Assembly: GCF_001642085.1 (NCBI RefSeq)
Contig: NZ_CP014699.1
Location: 1,240,001-1,304,000, forward strand
DNA length: 64,000 nucleotides
Reading direction: 5' to 3'
DNA from: Streptococcus pantholopis
Lineage (GTDB): Bacteria > Bacillota > Bacilli > Lactobacillales > Streptococcaceae
In this document: piece after piece, positions 16,875 through 26,960 of the stretch
Layout of the letters: every line of letters starts with the position of its first letter
Numbering within the stretch: position 1 is the stretch's first letter
The notes under the pieces: model-generated
Told to the model about the DNA's origin: nothing
Seen by the model: only the letters and a program-made list of their open reading frames with translations
Databases searched by the model: none
Position numbers and translations under genes: made by a program

Positions 16875-18047
16875 TTATCCGTCACTGTCCTCCTTATTGG
16901 CCGCTTCATCAGTATACAAACCGCTGATTGACTTATACCAGTCAAAAATCTCTTTGATTACTACCTTTAACGAAGCATAAATTGGAATACCTAAGAAAAC
17001 ACCCCAAACCCCGAACATGGAACCTGCTGTCAGTAAAATAAACATAATCGTAATGGGATGAATATTTAATTTGCTGCCGATAACCAGAGGTGTCACAAAT
17101 CGCCCCTCAATAGTCTGCTCAACCACAAAAACCAGCAAAGCTTTAATCAGCATCAAAGGTCCCTGAACCATTGCCATTATCACTACTGGAATCATAGCCA
17201 GAAAACTTCCTAAATAAGGAATCATATTTAAAAGACCGGCGATTATCCCAAAAGTAAGCGGATAGCGCAGACCAACTAAACTGAACATGACAGAAAACAT
17301 CAGCCCCACAACAACTGCTACAGTAACCTGACCCTGCACATAGCCTGACAACTGCTTATTGATATCTCCCATAACACGGGAAATCGGCTGGCGGGTTTTT
17401 GTCGGCAGCGCTTTTAGCAGCCCTTCCTTCATCTTCTTGCTGTCTCTGAGAAAATAAAAGAGGATAAAAGGTGAAATTATGATAGCTACTGTAACTCGGG
17501 CAATTGTACTGGCAAAATTGCTGGCCCAGTCTAAGGCATTTCTTGAAAAGCTTTCTGCATAATCAATCGCCTTGCTGCTGATGTTGCTGAGCATCTCCTC
17601 CAGCTCTGCCTGATAATTGCGCAGCCAGGGATTTTCCAGCAGCTTATTGGCTTCTTTATTTACAGTTTCAACATAATCCGGTAAATTTTCGACAAAAGAC
17701 AGCAGCTGGTCCCGGACAGTCGGCAGAAATCCTGATACGCCCCAGGTGATGAGGGCCACAATAGCAGCGAATACGATAAAAATAGAACTGGTCCTGCCTA
17801 TTCCCCTGGCTTCCAGAAAATCAACCATCGGTTTGGTCAGATAGTAAAGCAAAGTCGAGATAACTACTGGCAAAAGCAAAACAGCACCAAATGACAAAAC
17901 CGGAATAAAAAGAAAAGAAATTTTTGTAAAAACGTAAAGAGTCAGAAAAACGAGTAGGGTAATCAAAGTCACAATAACGGCTTGATTATTTAAAAACCAC
18001 TTAAAAAACCAGCTATCTGTAAATTTTTTAGGATTTGAATGATTCAT
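16875..18047 (-). CDS. AI-2E/PerM-family membrane transporter
   Basis: 390 residues with two N-terminal helices (about 20-70), a third near 75-95, a coiled central segment, and four to five C-terminal helices. Family signatures are GLRYPLTFGIIAGLLNMIPYLGSF and the late stretch VEQTIEGRFVTPLVIGSKLNIHP. The family (PF01594) includes sodium/proton antiporters and a proposed autoinducer-2 exporter; the substrate here is unknown. SD AAGGAG lies 7 nt before ATG. The TPR gene follows within 1 nt. Confidence 0.88.
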   Translation of the reverse strand: MNHSNPKKFTDSWFFKWFLNNQAVIVTLITLLVFLTLYVFTKISFLFIPVLSFGAVLLLPVVISTLLYYLTKPMVDFLEARGIGRTSSIFIVFAAIVALITWGVSGFLPTVRDQLLSFVENLPDYVETVNKEANKLLENPWLRNYQAELEEMLSNISSKAIDYAESFSRNALDWASNFASTIARVTVAIIISPFILFYFLRDSKKMKEGLLKALPTKTRQPISRVMGDINKQLSGYVQGQVTVAVVVGLMFSVMFSLVGLRYPLTFGIIAGLLNMIPYLGSFLAMIPVVIMAMVQGPLMLIKALLVFVVEQTIEGRFVTPLVIGSKLNIHPITIMFILLTAGSMFGVWGVFLGIPIYASLKVVIKEIFDWYKSISGLYTDEAANKEDSDG

Positions 18048-18147
18048 AGAAACTCCTTAAATACGAGGAACAGTCACTTCTCAAAATTTTAGGCTGACTG
18101 ACAGCCATCCTAACAGACTAAAATCTAAAACACAGTCCTGTTCAAAT

Positions 18148-18156
18148 ATTATACCA
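18148..18156 (-). promoter_or_regulatory. Extended -10 promoter of the AI-2E/TPR operon
   Basis: TGGTATAAT on the minus strand (TATAAT at 18148-18153), about 100 nt before the ATG. The leader contains a small hairpin GGCTG/CAGCC near 18095-18110. Confidence 0.5.
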
Positions 18157-18243
18157 TTTTTGCCTGTTTGGACTGATGAATAAACATTTAAAATTAGCAG
18201 CCATTCTATACAGCAAAACAAATACGGCTGACGCTAAGAATAA

Positions 18244-18726
18244 CTAGCGATCATAAAAAGTGACAGAACGATCGATTAACTGCTGTTTTTGATTGTAGGT
18301 AAATTTAGCTGAAAAGAAGGGAACATCATCCAAAATCCATTTAAAAAGCTCGTAATCGCCTTCCCAGGTTGGCTTAGTTAAAACCTGATCATAGGGAACC
18401 CACTCAAGAGTCCCTTCCCGAGAGTCTTCATCAGCAATCAAATCCCCTGTAAAATCCGTCACCTTAAACACATAGGTGTACCAGTCATGACCCGGAGTAA
18501 ACTCAGGAAAAGTTACAACTCCCTTGAAATCCATCTGTTTGACCAGCAAGTGAGTTTCTTCCAGAATTTCCCGTTTAGCACATTCATCAGGCGTCTCCCC
18601 CTGCTCCAACTTTCCTCCGACAGAAATCCATTTCCCCGCATGGACATCATTTTCTTTTTTATTGCGATGAAGCAGTAAAAGCTCCCTGCCATTATCAATA
18701 TAACAAATCGTTGCCAACTTTGTCAT
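18244..18726 (-). CDS. mutX: MutX-type Nudix hydrolase (8-oxo-dGTP diphosphatase)
   Basis: 160 residues that closely follow the pneumococcal MutX layout (LATICYIDNG at the start, DVHAGKW, FPEFTPG, LEWVPYD, a FFSAKF motif near the end). It sanitises oxidised dGTP. The Nudix box (GGKLEQGETPDECAK then REILEETHL) is complete in the metal ligands (RE..EE), but the last turn reads EETHL where the consensus has EExG. The start is ATG 18726 after AGGGGGATGTGA. A repeat array begins 17 nt upstream. Function is likely retained. Confidence 0.87.
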   Translation of the reverse strand: MTKLATICYIDNGRELLLLHRNKKENDVHAGKWISVGGKLEQGETPDECAKREILEETHLLVKQMDFKGVVTFPEFTPGHDWYTYVFKVTDFTGDLIADEDSREGTLEWVPYDQVLTKPTWEGDYELFKWILDDVPFFSAKFTYNQKQQLIDRSVTFYDR

Positions 18727-18743
18727 TCACATCCCCCTAACAC

Positions 18744-19690
18744 CAAGATACAAAGGGCGTTCAAGCTCACAGCAAAAATAGGAGCCTGACCGCTGAGTCA
18801 CTATAGACTCAAGGGAGGGCTATCTTTTTTGCAAAGAGCTTAGCCCGTGTTCAGTTCTACCAAGATACAAAGCCCGTGAAAAAATCCGTATGAAAATAGG
18901 GGATGGCAAGTGATGCTGGCATCACGCTGACAGCCATCTTTTTCACTAGGATTTTAGGGCGTGTTCAATTCACAAGATACAAAGCCCGTGAAAAAATCCG
19001 TATGAAAATAGGGGATGGCAAGTGATGCTGGCATCACGCTGACAGCCATCTTTTTCACTAGGATTTTAGGGCGTGTTCAATTCACAAGATACAAAGCCCG
19101 TGAAAAAATCCGTATGAAAATAGGGGATGGCAAGTGATGCTGGCATCACGCTGACAGCCATCTTTTTCACTAGGATTTTAGGGCGTGTTCAATTCACAAG
19201 ATACAAAGCCCGTTTAAAGAGCAAAGCAAAAATGACGGTAAGTCCGAAATCTTTGATTTGACAGACGCACCTCTGCCAAGACGACTAGAAGGGTGCGATC
19301 GGCCGCAGGACGACAAAGCCTTCAGACGTCTACGGCTGGCGGTAAGCCAGAAATCTTTGATTTGACAGACGCCCCCCTGCCAAGACGACTAGGGAGCGAG
19401 ACAGAACCCAGACCGTAAAATTCGATGTCTCGCCCCCCTCAAAGCCTAGCAGAAATTCTAAAGCTTTGAAAAAGCGACTAAAATGCCGCTAGATAACTAG
19501 CGTCTTGTTTATACTACAAGCAATGATTTGGGAAGCTAGGATTTTTGTCTGTTTTAAGACGGCTACGGCTGGCAAGTAAGAAGGAAAATCTCAAATTATA
19601 GATTCCTCTCATTCTCCAATTTTCAAGTTCGGGCTAACTCACTCACTAGATAAGCTCACTCTCGCAGTTTTTCAGGCCGTGTTCTGTTTT
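18744..19690. repeat. Array of palindromic repeats: five units, three of them identical, then a long tail
   Basis: Unit 18744-18860 has arms GGGC..AAGCTC..GCAAAA with TTTTGC..GAGCTT..GCCC, a compensated version of the AAGAGC/GCTCTT arms elsewhere. Units 18861-18972, 18973-19084 and 19085-19196 are identical 112-bp copies with arms GCCC..AAAATCC and GGATTTT..GGGC and inner stem GATGGC..GTGATG/CATCAC..GCCATC. The fifth, from 19197, carries the 104-bp loop module and a partial second module. It then enters unrelated sequence with a GCGAGAC/GTCTCGC hairpin (19395-19435) and ends near AGGCCGTGTTC at about 19676-19686. Confidence 0.9.
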
Positions 19691-19719
19691 TACTATTCTT
19701 TTATTATAACAAAATCTTA

Positions 19720-19728
19720 TGGTATAAT
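19720..19728 (+). promoter_or_regulatory. Extended -10 promoter of the lactonase gene
   Basis: TGGTATAAT with TATAAT at 19723-19728, 24 nt before the ATG. No convincing -35. Confidence 0.5.
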
Positions 19729-19752
19729 CTCTTTAAGAATAGGAGGGCGATT

Positions 19753-20772
19753 ATGGAAACTATCTATTTTGGGACCTATACAAAGCGTCAGTCGCAGGGG
19801 ATTTACAGGGCTGACTTCGATACCAAAGACGGCAGTCTCAGTAAGCTTCAGCTGGCCGCAAAAGAAACCAATCCGACTTATTTGGCTTTTTCTGATAGCA
19901 ACTGCTACAGTGCAGGAAGCTGTAACGGAATGGGAGGAATGGCTAATTTTGACAGTCGCTTCCAACTCATTAATCACGTCGTCGAAGAGGGGCCGGCTCT
20001 TTGCTATGTTGCGGTGGATAAAGGACGCCGTCTGGTTTATGGCGCCAACTATCACAAAGGCGAAGTACTCATCTATAAGCAAAACAATCAGGAGCAGCTG
20101 ACCTTAGCCAATAAAATACACCATCACGGATCAGGGCCTCATAAAAATCAAGCCAGCCCCCATCCTCATTTTGCTGACTTGACGCCTGATAATTATTTAG
20201 TGACATGTGATTTGGGAACGGACTCGGTCACAACTTATGCCGTTACTGATTCAGGGCAGGCAGAGAAAATAGCCAATTACCAAGCTGCCCCCGGTGCTGG
20301 CAGCCGGCATTTAGCTTTTCATCCTGATGGCAAAACTGCTTACTTAGTCTGTGAACTTAATGCCAGTGTTGAAGTGCTTAATTACAGCGGACAGGGAAAA
20401 TTTGAAAAACAGCAGACAATCTCTACTCTGCCTGCTGATTATAAAGATTTTAATGCCTGTGGGGCTATCCGAATAACAAAAGACGGACGGTTTTTATATG
20501 TTTCCAATCGTGGCCATGATTCTATTGCTGTTTTTGCAATTCTGCCAGACGGAAGACTTGAAAACCGGCAGATCATTTCAAGCGCCGGCCAAACACCGCG
20601 TGATTTCTGTCTGTCTCCCAACGAAGACTATCTTATCGCTGTTCATCAGGATTCGGACAATGCCGCTGTTTTTAGACGCGATTCAAAAACAGGACTGCTG
20701 GTTGAAAAAAGCCGTGATTTCACTGTGCCGGAAGCTGTCTGTGTTCTCTTTAATGACTGGAAGGAAAAATAA
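19753..20772 (+). CDS. Lactonase-family beta-propeller protein (6-phosphogluconolactonase-like)
   Basis: 339 residues of the PF10282 seven-bladed propeller family (YkgB/Pgl type). Visible features are METIYFGTYTKRQSQGIY at the N-terminus, the metal/active-site region HGSGPHKNQASPHPHF (about 118-133), GAGSRHLAFHPDGK and FLYVSNRGHDSIAVF in later blades. Members hydrolyse 6-phosphogluconolactone, but streptococcal substrates are largely untested. SD AGGAGGG lies 6 nt before ATG. It stands alone between a repeat array and the convergent rhamnose genes. Confidence 0.82.
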   Translation: METIYFGTYTKRQSQGIYRADFDTKDGSLSKLQLAAKETNPTYLAFSDSNCYSAGSCNGMGGMANFDSRFQLINHVVEEGPALCYVAVDKGRRLVYGANYHKGEVLIYKQNNQEQLTLANKIHHHGSGPHKNQASPHPHFADLTPDNYLVTCDLGTDSVTTYAVTDSGQAEKIANYQAAPGAGSRHLAFHPDGKTAYLVCELNASVEVLNYSGQGKFEKQQTISTLPADYKDFNACGAIRITKDGRFLYVSNRGHDSIAVFAILPDGRLENRQIISSAGQTPRDFCLSPNEDYLIAVHQDSDNAAVFRRDSKTGLLVEKSRDFTVPEAVCVLFNDWKEK

Positions 20773-20902
20773 CAGGGCAGGCTTGTTGTCTTCTGAAGCA
20801 GACCACCCAAAAAACAAAACGCTTGGTTAAGCTGAGGCTGCAACAGTTCGCTTTTCTTTAGCTTATGAATCGTGAGTTTATCTCCATAAGTTAATTTCAT
20901 AC

Positions 20903-20950
20903 AAAAAAGCACCCCAATCGTTAGATTTGTTGTCTAACTTTTGGGGTGCA
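20903..20950 (-). terminator. Terminator after rmlB
   Basis: On the minus strand GCACCCCAA, with an inner TTAGA/TCTAA helix, pairs with TGGGGTGC and is followed by a T6 run. It ends the rhamnose cluster and lies between the convergent genes. Confidence 0.88.
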
Positions 20951-20977
20951 GTTCAGTTTACAGCTCGGTTTTTTATA

Positions 20978-22114
<1,137 letters not shown>

Positions 22115-22136
22115 TCAAGTATTGCTCAAGTGTCGG

Positions 22137-22165
22137 TAAATAATAGCAGACAGCTTGAGTTTCAA
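22137..22165 (-). promoter_or_regulatory. Candidate promoter of rmlB
   Basis: On the minus strand TTGAAA (22160-22165), a 17-nt spacer, then TATTTA (22137-22142), about 113 nt before rmlB. It lies just downstream of the decayed gene. Confidence 0.35.
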
Positions 22166-22200
22166 TTTCTTATAAATTTTCTAACTCCGCCTCCACAAAT

Positions 22201-22520
22201 TCAGGGAGGATGAATCCCACCAAATTCAACAGACAGGCCATCCTTTTGAAACTCATATTCATGGCGGTCAACTAGCTGAAAGTCTAGTCTTTCCATGATA
22301 ACATTGAATTCATCAAAACGGTAAATTCGCTCCTCGTCTGGAGCTTGCCAATCTCTGGGGCACTGGAAACGTGAATGTCCAGGTCCTGTACTTGCCAATA
22401 TCGGCCAGTCCGCCTTTCCAAACCAACAGAACTCAGTAAGAAAGGCCTGATTCCTAGCTTATTTAACTGTTCTGCCATTTCCAAAAGAACTCGGATATTA
22501 GAGGTCTTCTTCCCCCAAAG
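22201..22520 (-). pseudogene. Remnant of a nucleotidyltransferase-like gene, truncated and frameshifted
   Basis: Two overlapping minus-strand frames join into one protein-like reading. NIRVLLEMAEQLNKLGIRPF with LERRTGRYWQVQDLDIHV comes from one frame; the second frame continues PRDWQAPDEERIYRFDEFNV and RHEYEFQKDGLSVEFGGIH before a stop. The DLDIHV motif after a Ser/Gly-rich turn resembles the DxD of small nucleotidyltransferases, including a streptococcal family sometimes annotated as phosphoribosylanthranilate isomerase. The frame change is near 22390. No start codon of its own is left: the reading begins directly at the rmlC stop, and the C-terminal half is missing. Confidence 0.7.
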
Positions 22521-23091
22521 GCTTGACATCCTTCAAGAGCGGATGATTTTTATCTGCTTCTGACACTTCCGCTTGTTCCAAGTTTTCCCATTGGATATCA
22601 AGATTTGGATCAGCAAAATTGACAAAGGCATACTTCGGCTTAAGCTCTAATGCCCAGTAATCGTTAACCAAATAACTATAGGCAACGTTATCGGACAGGA
22701 CTTGAAAGCCGTTGGCTACACCGCGCGGTACAAAAATACCTTTGGACGCATCAATAACTGTTTGATAGGTGTGGCCAAAAGTCGGTCCCTGACGCAAATC
22801 AACCCAAGCTCCCAGCACTTTACCGTCATCAGCTACAGAAATATACTTGTCCCACGGTTCAGCGTGAAGACCGCGCAGAACATTTTTACGCGAAAAGGAC
22901 ACATTATTCTGCAGTTTTCCTTCTGCAAAAAAACGTTCAGGGAAACCGAGAGGCAGCATTTTTTCCTTTTGGAAATTTTCTTTAAACCACCCTCGGCTGT
23001 CCCCGTGAACCGGAATATCAAATTCAATCATTCCCGGAATTGCTTCAATCTGACGGGCCGCTAATTCTTTTTCAAAAAACTGTTCTGTCAT
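22498..23091 (-). CDS. rmlC: dTDP-4-dehydrorhamnose 3,5-epimerase
   Basis: 197-residue cupin enzyme, third step of dTDP-rhamnose synthesis. Active-site motifs include SRKNVLRGLHAEPWDKYI with catalytic His76, GTDLRQ-like WVDLRQGPTFG, and IFVPRGVANGFQVL. The start codon overlaps the rmlA stop (TAATG), so the two are coupled. The stop codon runs directly into the decayed nucleotidyltransferase remnant. Length is typical for the streptococcal enzyme. Confidence 0.95.
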   Translation of the reverse strand: MTEQFFEKELAARQIEAIPGMIEFDIPVHGDSRGWFKENFQKEKMLPLGFPERFFAEGKLQNNVSFSRKNVLRGLHAEPWDKYISVADDGKVLGAWVDLRQGPTFGHTYQTVIDASKGIFVPRGVANGFQVLSDNVAYSYLVNDYWALELKPKYAFVNFADPNLDIQWENLEQAEVSEADKNHPLLKDVKPLGEEDL

Positions 23092-23960
23092 TAAGCTTCT
23101 CCAATCAAGCGGAGCAGATACTGTCCGTATTCATTTTTCTTAAGCGGCTGTGCCAGCTCACGAACCTGTTCCTTTGTAATGTAACCCATGCGGTAGGCAA
23201 TCTCTTCAAGGTTGGCTACTTGCAAATTTTGCATACGCTGAACGGTTTCAATATATTGAGATGCTTCCAGCAAACTTTCGTGTGTCCCCGTATCCAGCCA
23301 GGCAAAACCGCGCTCCATCACTTCTACTGATAAGTCGCCGCGCTCCAGATAAGCTTTGTTAACATCTGTAATTTCAAGCTCACCGCGAGGCGACGGTTTG
23401 ATATTTTTGGCAATAGCCACCACATCATTATCGTAAAAATACAGACCCGTCACGGCAAAATTAGATTTCGGCACTGCCGGCTTTTCTTCAATAGAAACGG
23501 CATTCATCTTCTCATCAAATTCGACAACCCCAAAACGTTCAGGATCCTTAACCTGATAACCAAAGACAGTTGCACCTTTTTCTTTGGCCGCTGCTTTCTG
23601 CAGCATTCGTGACAGACCCGGCCCATAATAAATATTGTCCCCCAAAATGAGAGCCACACGGTCATCTCCGATAAATTCTTCCCCGATAATAAAGGCTTGA
23701 GCAAGACCGTCCGGACTGGGCTGTTCAGCATAGGACAGTTGAATTCCAAATTCTGAACCGTCTTGCAGCAGTTCTTGAAAACGCGGCAAGTCCTGCGGTG
23801 TTGAAATAATCAAAATTTCCTTGATTCCAGCCAGCATCAAAGTTGAGAGCGGGTAGTAAATCATGGGCTTATCATAAATCGGCATGAGTTGCTTTGAAGC
23901 CGCACGAGTCAGCGGATAAAGACGCGTCCCTGAACCGCCGGCAAGAATTATTCCCTTCAT
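23091..23960 (-). CDS. rmlA: Glucose-1-phosphate thymidylyltransferase
   Basis: 289 residues from ATG 23960 ([18 protein letters not shown]), preceded by GAGAGGAAC; an in-frame upstream start would add 10 unlikely residues. It makes dTDP-glucose from dTTP and glucose-1-phosphate. The nucleotide-binding GGSGTRL loop (9-14 region), [14 protein letters not shown] and LGDNIYYG (metal-binding Asp) are intact. It is first in the rmlA-rmlC-(remnant)-rmlB run on the minus strand. A terminator from the preceding unit lies about 47 nt upstream. Confidence 0.95.
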   Translation of the reverse strand: MKGIILAGGSGTRLYPLTRAASKQLMPIYDKPMIYYPLSTLMLAGIKEILIISTPQDLPRFQELLQDGSEFGIQLSYAEQPSPDGLAQAFIIGEEFIGDDRVALILGDNIYYGPGLSRMLQKAAAKEKGATVFGYQVKDPERFGVVEFDEKMNAVSIEEKPAVPKSNFAVTGLYFYDNDVVAIAKNIKPSPRGELEITDVNKAYLERGDLSVEVMERGFAWLDTGTHESLLEASQYIETVQRMQNLQVANLEEIAYRMGYITKEQVRELAQPLKKNEYGQYLLRLIGEA

Positions 23961-24006
23961 AAAAGTTCCTCTCTTTGTCATTTCTGTCACTTTATTCTAA
24001 CATAAA

Positions 24007-24040
24007 TAAAAAAGGCTGTCACTCACTATCTGACAGCCGG
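24007..24040 (-). terminator. Terminator after the FAD oxidoreductase
   Basis: GGCTGTC, a 10-nt loop, GACAGCC and a T6 run on the minus strand, 90 nt after the oxidoreductase stop and before rmlA. Confidence 0.88.
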
Positions 24041-24129
24041 CCCGCTAAACAGATAAAAAACAGATGAACTGCCTAATCTTTTAAAAAAACCGGTTCTTTT
24101 GAGCAAAGCCTTATTTTATAAGTGAACGA

Positions 24130-25228
24130 TCAATGCTTTTTGGCAATATAATTCTCTGCAGCGTAGTCCTTGGGATGCAAAAGCAGTTCCTGGCCTTGAA
24201 GCAGCCGAGCCAGCTGGCAGCCAAGCAAAGGCCCTGTGGTCAGGCCTGTTGATCCAAGACCGCTTGCAGTGTAAACATTTTCCAAATTCGGTACTGGACC
24301 GAAAAATGGCGAAAAATCGCTCGTATAAGCGCGAATCCCCACTCTCTCGTTAAAAAAAGAGGCTTTTTTTGAGGTGAGGAAGGTAATGTTGTGCCTGAAC
24401 TCGGAAATCATCCAGCAAAGCCCTATCAACTGATAAGTCAAAACCCTTATGATTTTCATGCGTCGCTCCGATACTGATTTGACCAGCAGGAAAAGGAATA
24501 ATGTCCAGTTCTCCTTCTGGCATGACCACCGGATAGGAAGCTGTCTCCAAACCTGTGAAATAATAATCGCAAAGCTCCCCTTTTTGAGGACGTAAATCAA
24601 GTGTATAGCCTAATGGAATCAAAATGGAACTGAGCCAAGCTCCGGCAGCAAGAATGACCGCATCAAAATTCTGCCCGCCTAATCTATACTGCCTGCCGGC
24701 TAACTCCAAGCTGACTTTCTCTCTAATCACTTCAGACTGACTGGCCTCAAGCAGGGTTTTGACCAACCCCGCCCCATCAACACGGGCACCCCCGCTGGCA
24801 TAGAGCAGGTTTTCAAAACCTTGCAGACCAGGGAAATGCTTGGCCGCCTCAGCTTTTGACAGTAAAGCTAGTTTTCCTATCAGCGGAGCTTCCTCCCGGC
24901 GTGAAAGCGCTAAGTCATAGAGTTCCTGCAGCTTGCTATCATCTTTTCTAAGGACATAAACACCTGTTTGCTGGTAAAAATCTGCCCGATAGCCATCTGC
25001 CTGCAAATCAGCAGTTAAATCCTGATAAAAATCCGCCCCCAATCGAGCCAGACGGTACCAGGCCCGATTGCGCCGCTTGGAAAACCAAGGGCTGATAATA
25101 CCGGCCGCTGCCTTAGTAGCCTGACCCCTCCCTTCATCAAAAACGGTCACACTGATACGCTTATTTTTAGCCAGATAATAAGCAGCCGCAGCTCCGACTG
25201 CCCCGGCACCAACCACAGCAACTTTCAA
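24130..25228 (-). pseudogene. FAD-dependent oxidoreductase (DadA/ThiO-like), frameshifted at an A7 run
   Basis: Read from a TTG start at 25228 (SD AGGAGAGAGG), 292 codons give a D-amino-acid-oxidase-type protein: FAD-binding VAVVGAGAVGAAAAYYLA, then GIISPWFSKRRN and RPQKGELCDYY. The frame then stops after HYLPHLKK. In the next frame the family C-terminus continues (KKASFFNERVGIRAYTSDF, TASGLGSTGLTTGPLLG, with the FAD-contact GLGSTG) to the stop at 24130. The frames meet at seven A residues on the coding strand (24364-24370); six would restore one 365-codon gene. It is either a real lesion, a slippery site, or a sequencing error. The repeat array starts 16 nt upstream. Confidence 0.82.
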
Positions 25229-25244
25229 ACCTCTCTCCTTCCAT

Positions 25245-26070
25245 CAAGATACAAAGGCCGTTTAAAAATCCGTATGAAAATAGGGGATGGCAAGTGATGC
25301 TGGCATCACGATGACAGCCATCTTTTTCACTAGGATTTTAGGCCGTGTTCAATTCCATCAAGATACAAAGGGCGTTTAAAAATCCGTATGAAAATAGGGG
25401 ATGGCAAGTGATGTCTTGCATCACGATGACAGCCATCTTTTTCACTAGGATTTTAGGCCGTGTTCAATTCCATCAAGATACAAAGGCCGTTTAAAAATCC
25501 GTATGAAAATAGGGGATGGCAAGTGATGTCTTGCATCACGATGACAGCCATCTTTTTCACTAGGATTTTAGGCCGTGTTCAATTCCATCAAGATACAAAG
25601 GCCGTTTAAAAATCCGTATGAAAATAGGGGATGGCAAGTGATGTCTTGCATCACGCTGACAGTCATCTTTTTCACTAGGATTTTAGGCCGTGTTCAATTC
25701 CATCAAGATACAAAGGCCGTTTAAAAATCCGTATGAAAATAGGGGATGGCAAGTGATGTCTTGCATCACGATGACAACCATCTTTTTCACTAGGATTTTA
25801 GGCCGTGTTCAATTCATCAAGATACAAAGGCCGTTTAAAGAGCAAAGCAAAAATGGCGGTAAGCCAGAAATCTTTGATTTCGTCGGCGCACCCCTGCCAG
25901 AACGACTAGAAAGGTGCGGGCGGCCGCAGGACGACAAAGCTTTCAGACGTTTACGGCTGGCGGTAAGTCCGAAATCTCTGATTTCGCAGACGCACCCCTG
26001 TCAGAACGGCTAGAAAGGTGCGGTCGACTGTTAAGGCGACAAAGCTTTCAGACGTTTACGGCTGGCAGTA
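25245..26070. repeat. Array of six palindromic repeats with GGCC/GGCC terminal arms
   Basis: Units 25245-25358, 25359-25473, 25474-25588, 25589-25703 and 25704-25817 are 114-115 bp and nearly identical, with arms GGCC..AAAATCC and GGATTTT..GGCC (the second unit opens with GGGC) and inner stems GATGGC..GTGATG/CATCAC. A sixth unit, from 25818, has GGCC..AAAGAGC..GCAAAA and two copies of the 104-bp loop module, without a recognisable right end. The array abuts the oxidoreductase start. Confidence 0.92.
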
Positions 26071-26171
26071 ACTAAGTAACGACACAGACTTCCGGCCCCC
26101 TCACTCTCCCTTTTCTGGGTTCGGACTGCTCTTTCTGATAGGAAATATTTAGCCCCAAAAAATTCTAAATC

Positions 26172-26960
26172 CTAGATATGGCTAAATGGATTGGTGTCAG
26201 CCTGACTGCCGATAACAGTAATGTCCCAGCTGTTTTCATGCTGCCAAGCTTGAAATTTTTCTGTTAGCTTCTCTACAAAAAGAACTTCAATATGGTGCCC
26301 CGGATCAATAGCTAAAAGACCGTTTGTCAGCATTTCCTGAGCTGTGTGGTAATAAATATCGCCGGTAATGTAGACATCGGCACCTTTTGCCAAAGCATCA
26401 TGATAGAAGCCCGATCCGCTTCCGCCGCAGATAGCCACTCGCTGAATACGTTTTTCAGCACTGCCATAATGAATGAGACGGACCGCATCCAAATGAAAAG
26501 CTTTTTTGACCTTGCTGGCTAATGCTGCCAGTGTCTGCGGTTCAACCGACCCGATACGGCCGATTCCATAGCTCTTATCAGTAGGCGTGAGGATATCTGT
26601 ATCAAAAATCCCAAGTGCATCACAAAACCAGTCATTCAGGCCGTCAGGAACCACATCAATATTCGTATGGCTGACATAGACAGCGATATCATGCCTGATT
26701 AAGTCCAGATAGATTTGATTTCGCGGACTGGCAGTCAAATCGGTCAGCGGCTTAAAAATCGGTGCATGTTTGACAATAATTAAATCAACTTTCTTAGCTA
26801 TCGCCTCGGCAACCGTCGCTTCACGAATATCCAAAGCCAGCATCAGGGTTTTGACCTCCTTATCGGGTCGTCCAATCTGCCAACCTGAGATATCACCTTC
26901 CAAAGAAAGCTCTTGTGGGCAGTATGCTTCATAAAACGCTGTAATATCACTTGCTTTCAT
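26172..26960 (-). CDS. Nif3-like dinuclear metal centre protein
   Basis: 262 residues from ATG 26960, which has AGGAGG at 6 nt; an in-frame TTG two codons earlier is less likely. Nif3/YqfO family with [12 protein letters not shown] (about 64-75) as the first metal-binding segment, [10 protein letters not shown] in the middle and [12 protein letters not shown] towards the C-terminus. Biochemical function is not firmly known. Its first 14 bases overlap the end of trmK, the pairing conserved in Firmicutes. Confidence 0.9.
   Translation of the reverse strand: MKASDITAFYEAYCPQELSLEGDISGWQIGRPDKEVKTLMLALDIREATVAEAIAKKVDLIIVKHAPIFKPLTDLTASPRNQIYLDLIRHDIAVYVSHTNIDVVPDGLNDWFCDALGIFDTDILTPTDKSYGIGRIGSVEPQTLAALASKVKKAFHLDAVRLIHYGSAEKRIQRVAICGGSGSGFYHDALAKGADVYITGDIYYHTAQEMLTNGLLAIDPGHHIEVLFVEKLTEKFQAWQHENSWDITVIGSQADTNPFSHI

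Noticed and set aside
18861..19196. Possible CRISPR array because of regular repeats
   Set aside because: Whole units repeat without unique spacers, unit length is 112 bp, and no cas genes are present.
25690..26013. 107-codon open frame on the plus strand
   Set aside because: It lies wholly within repeat units, and its first half is the translated repeat.
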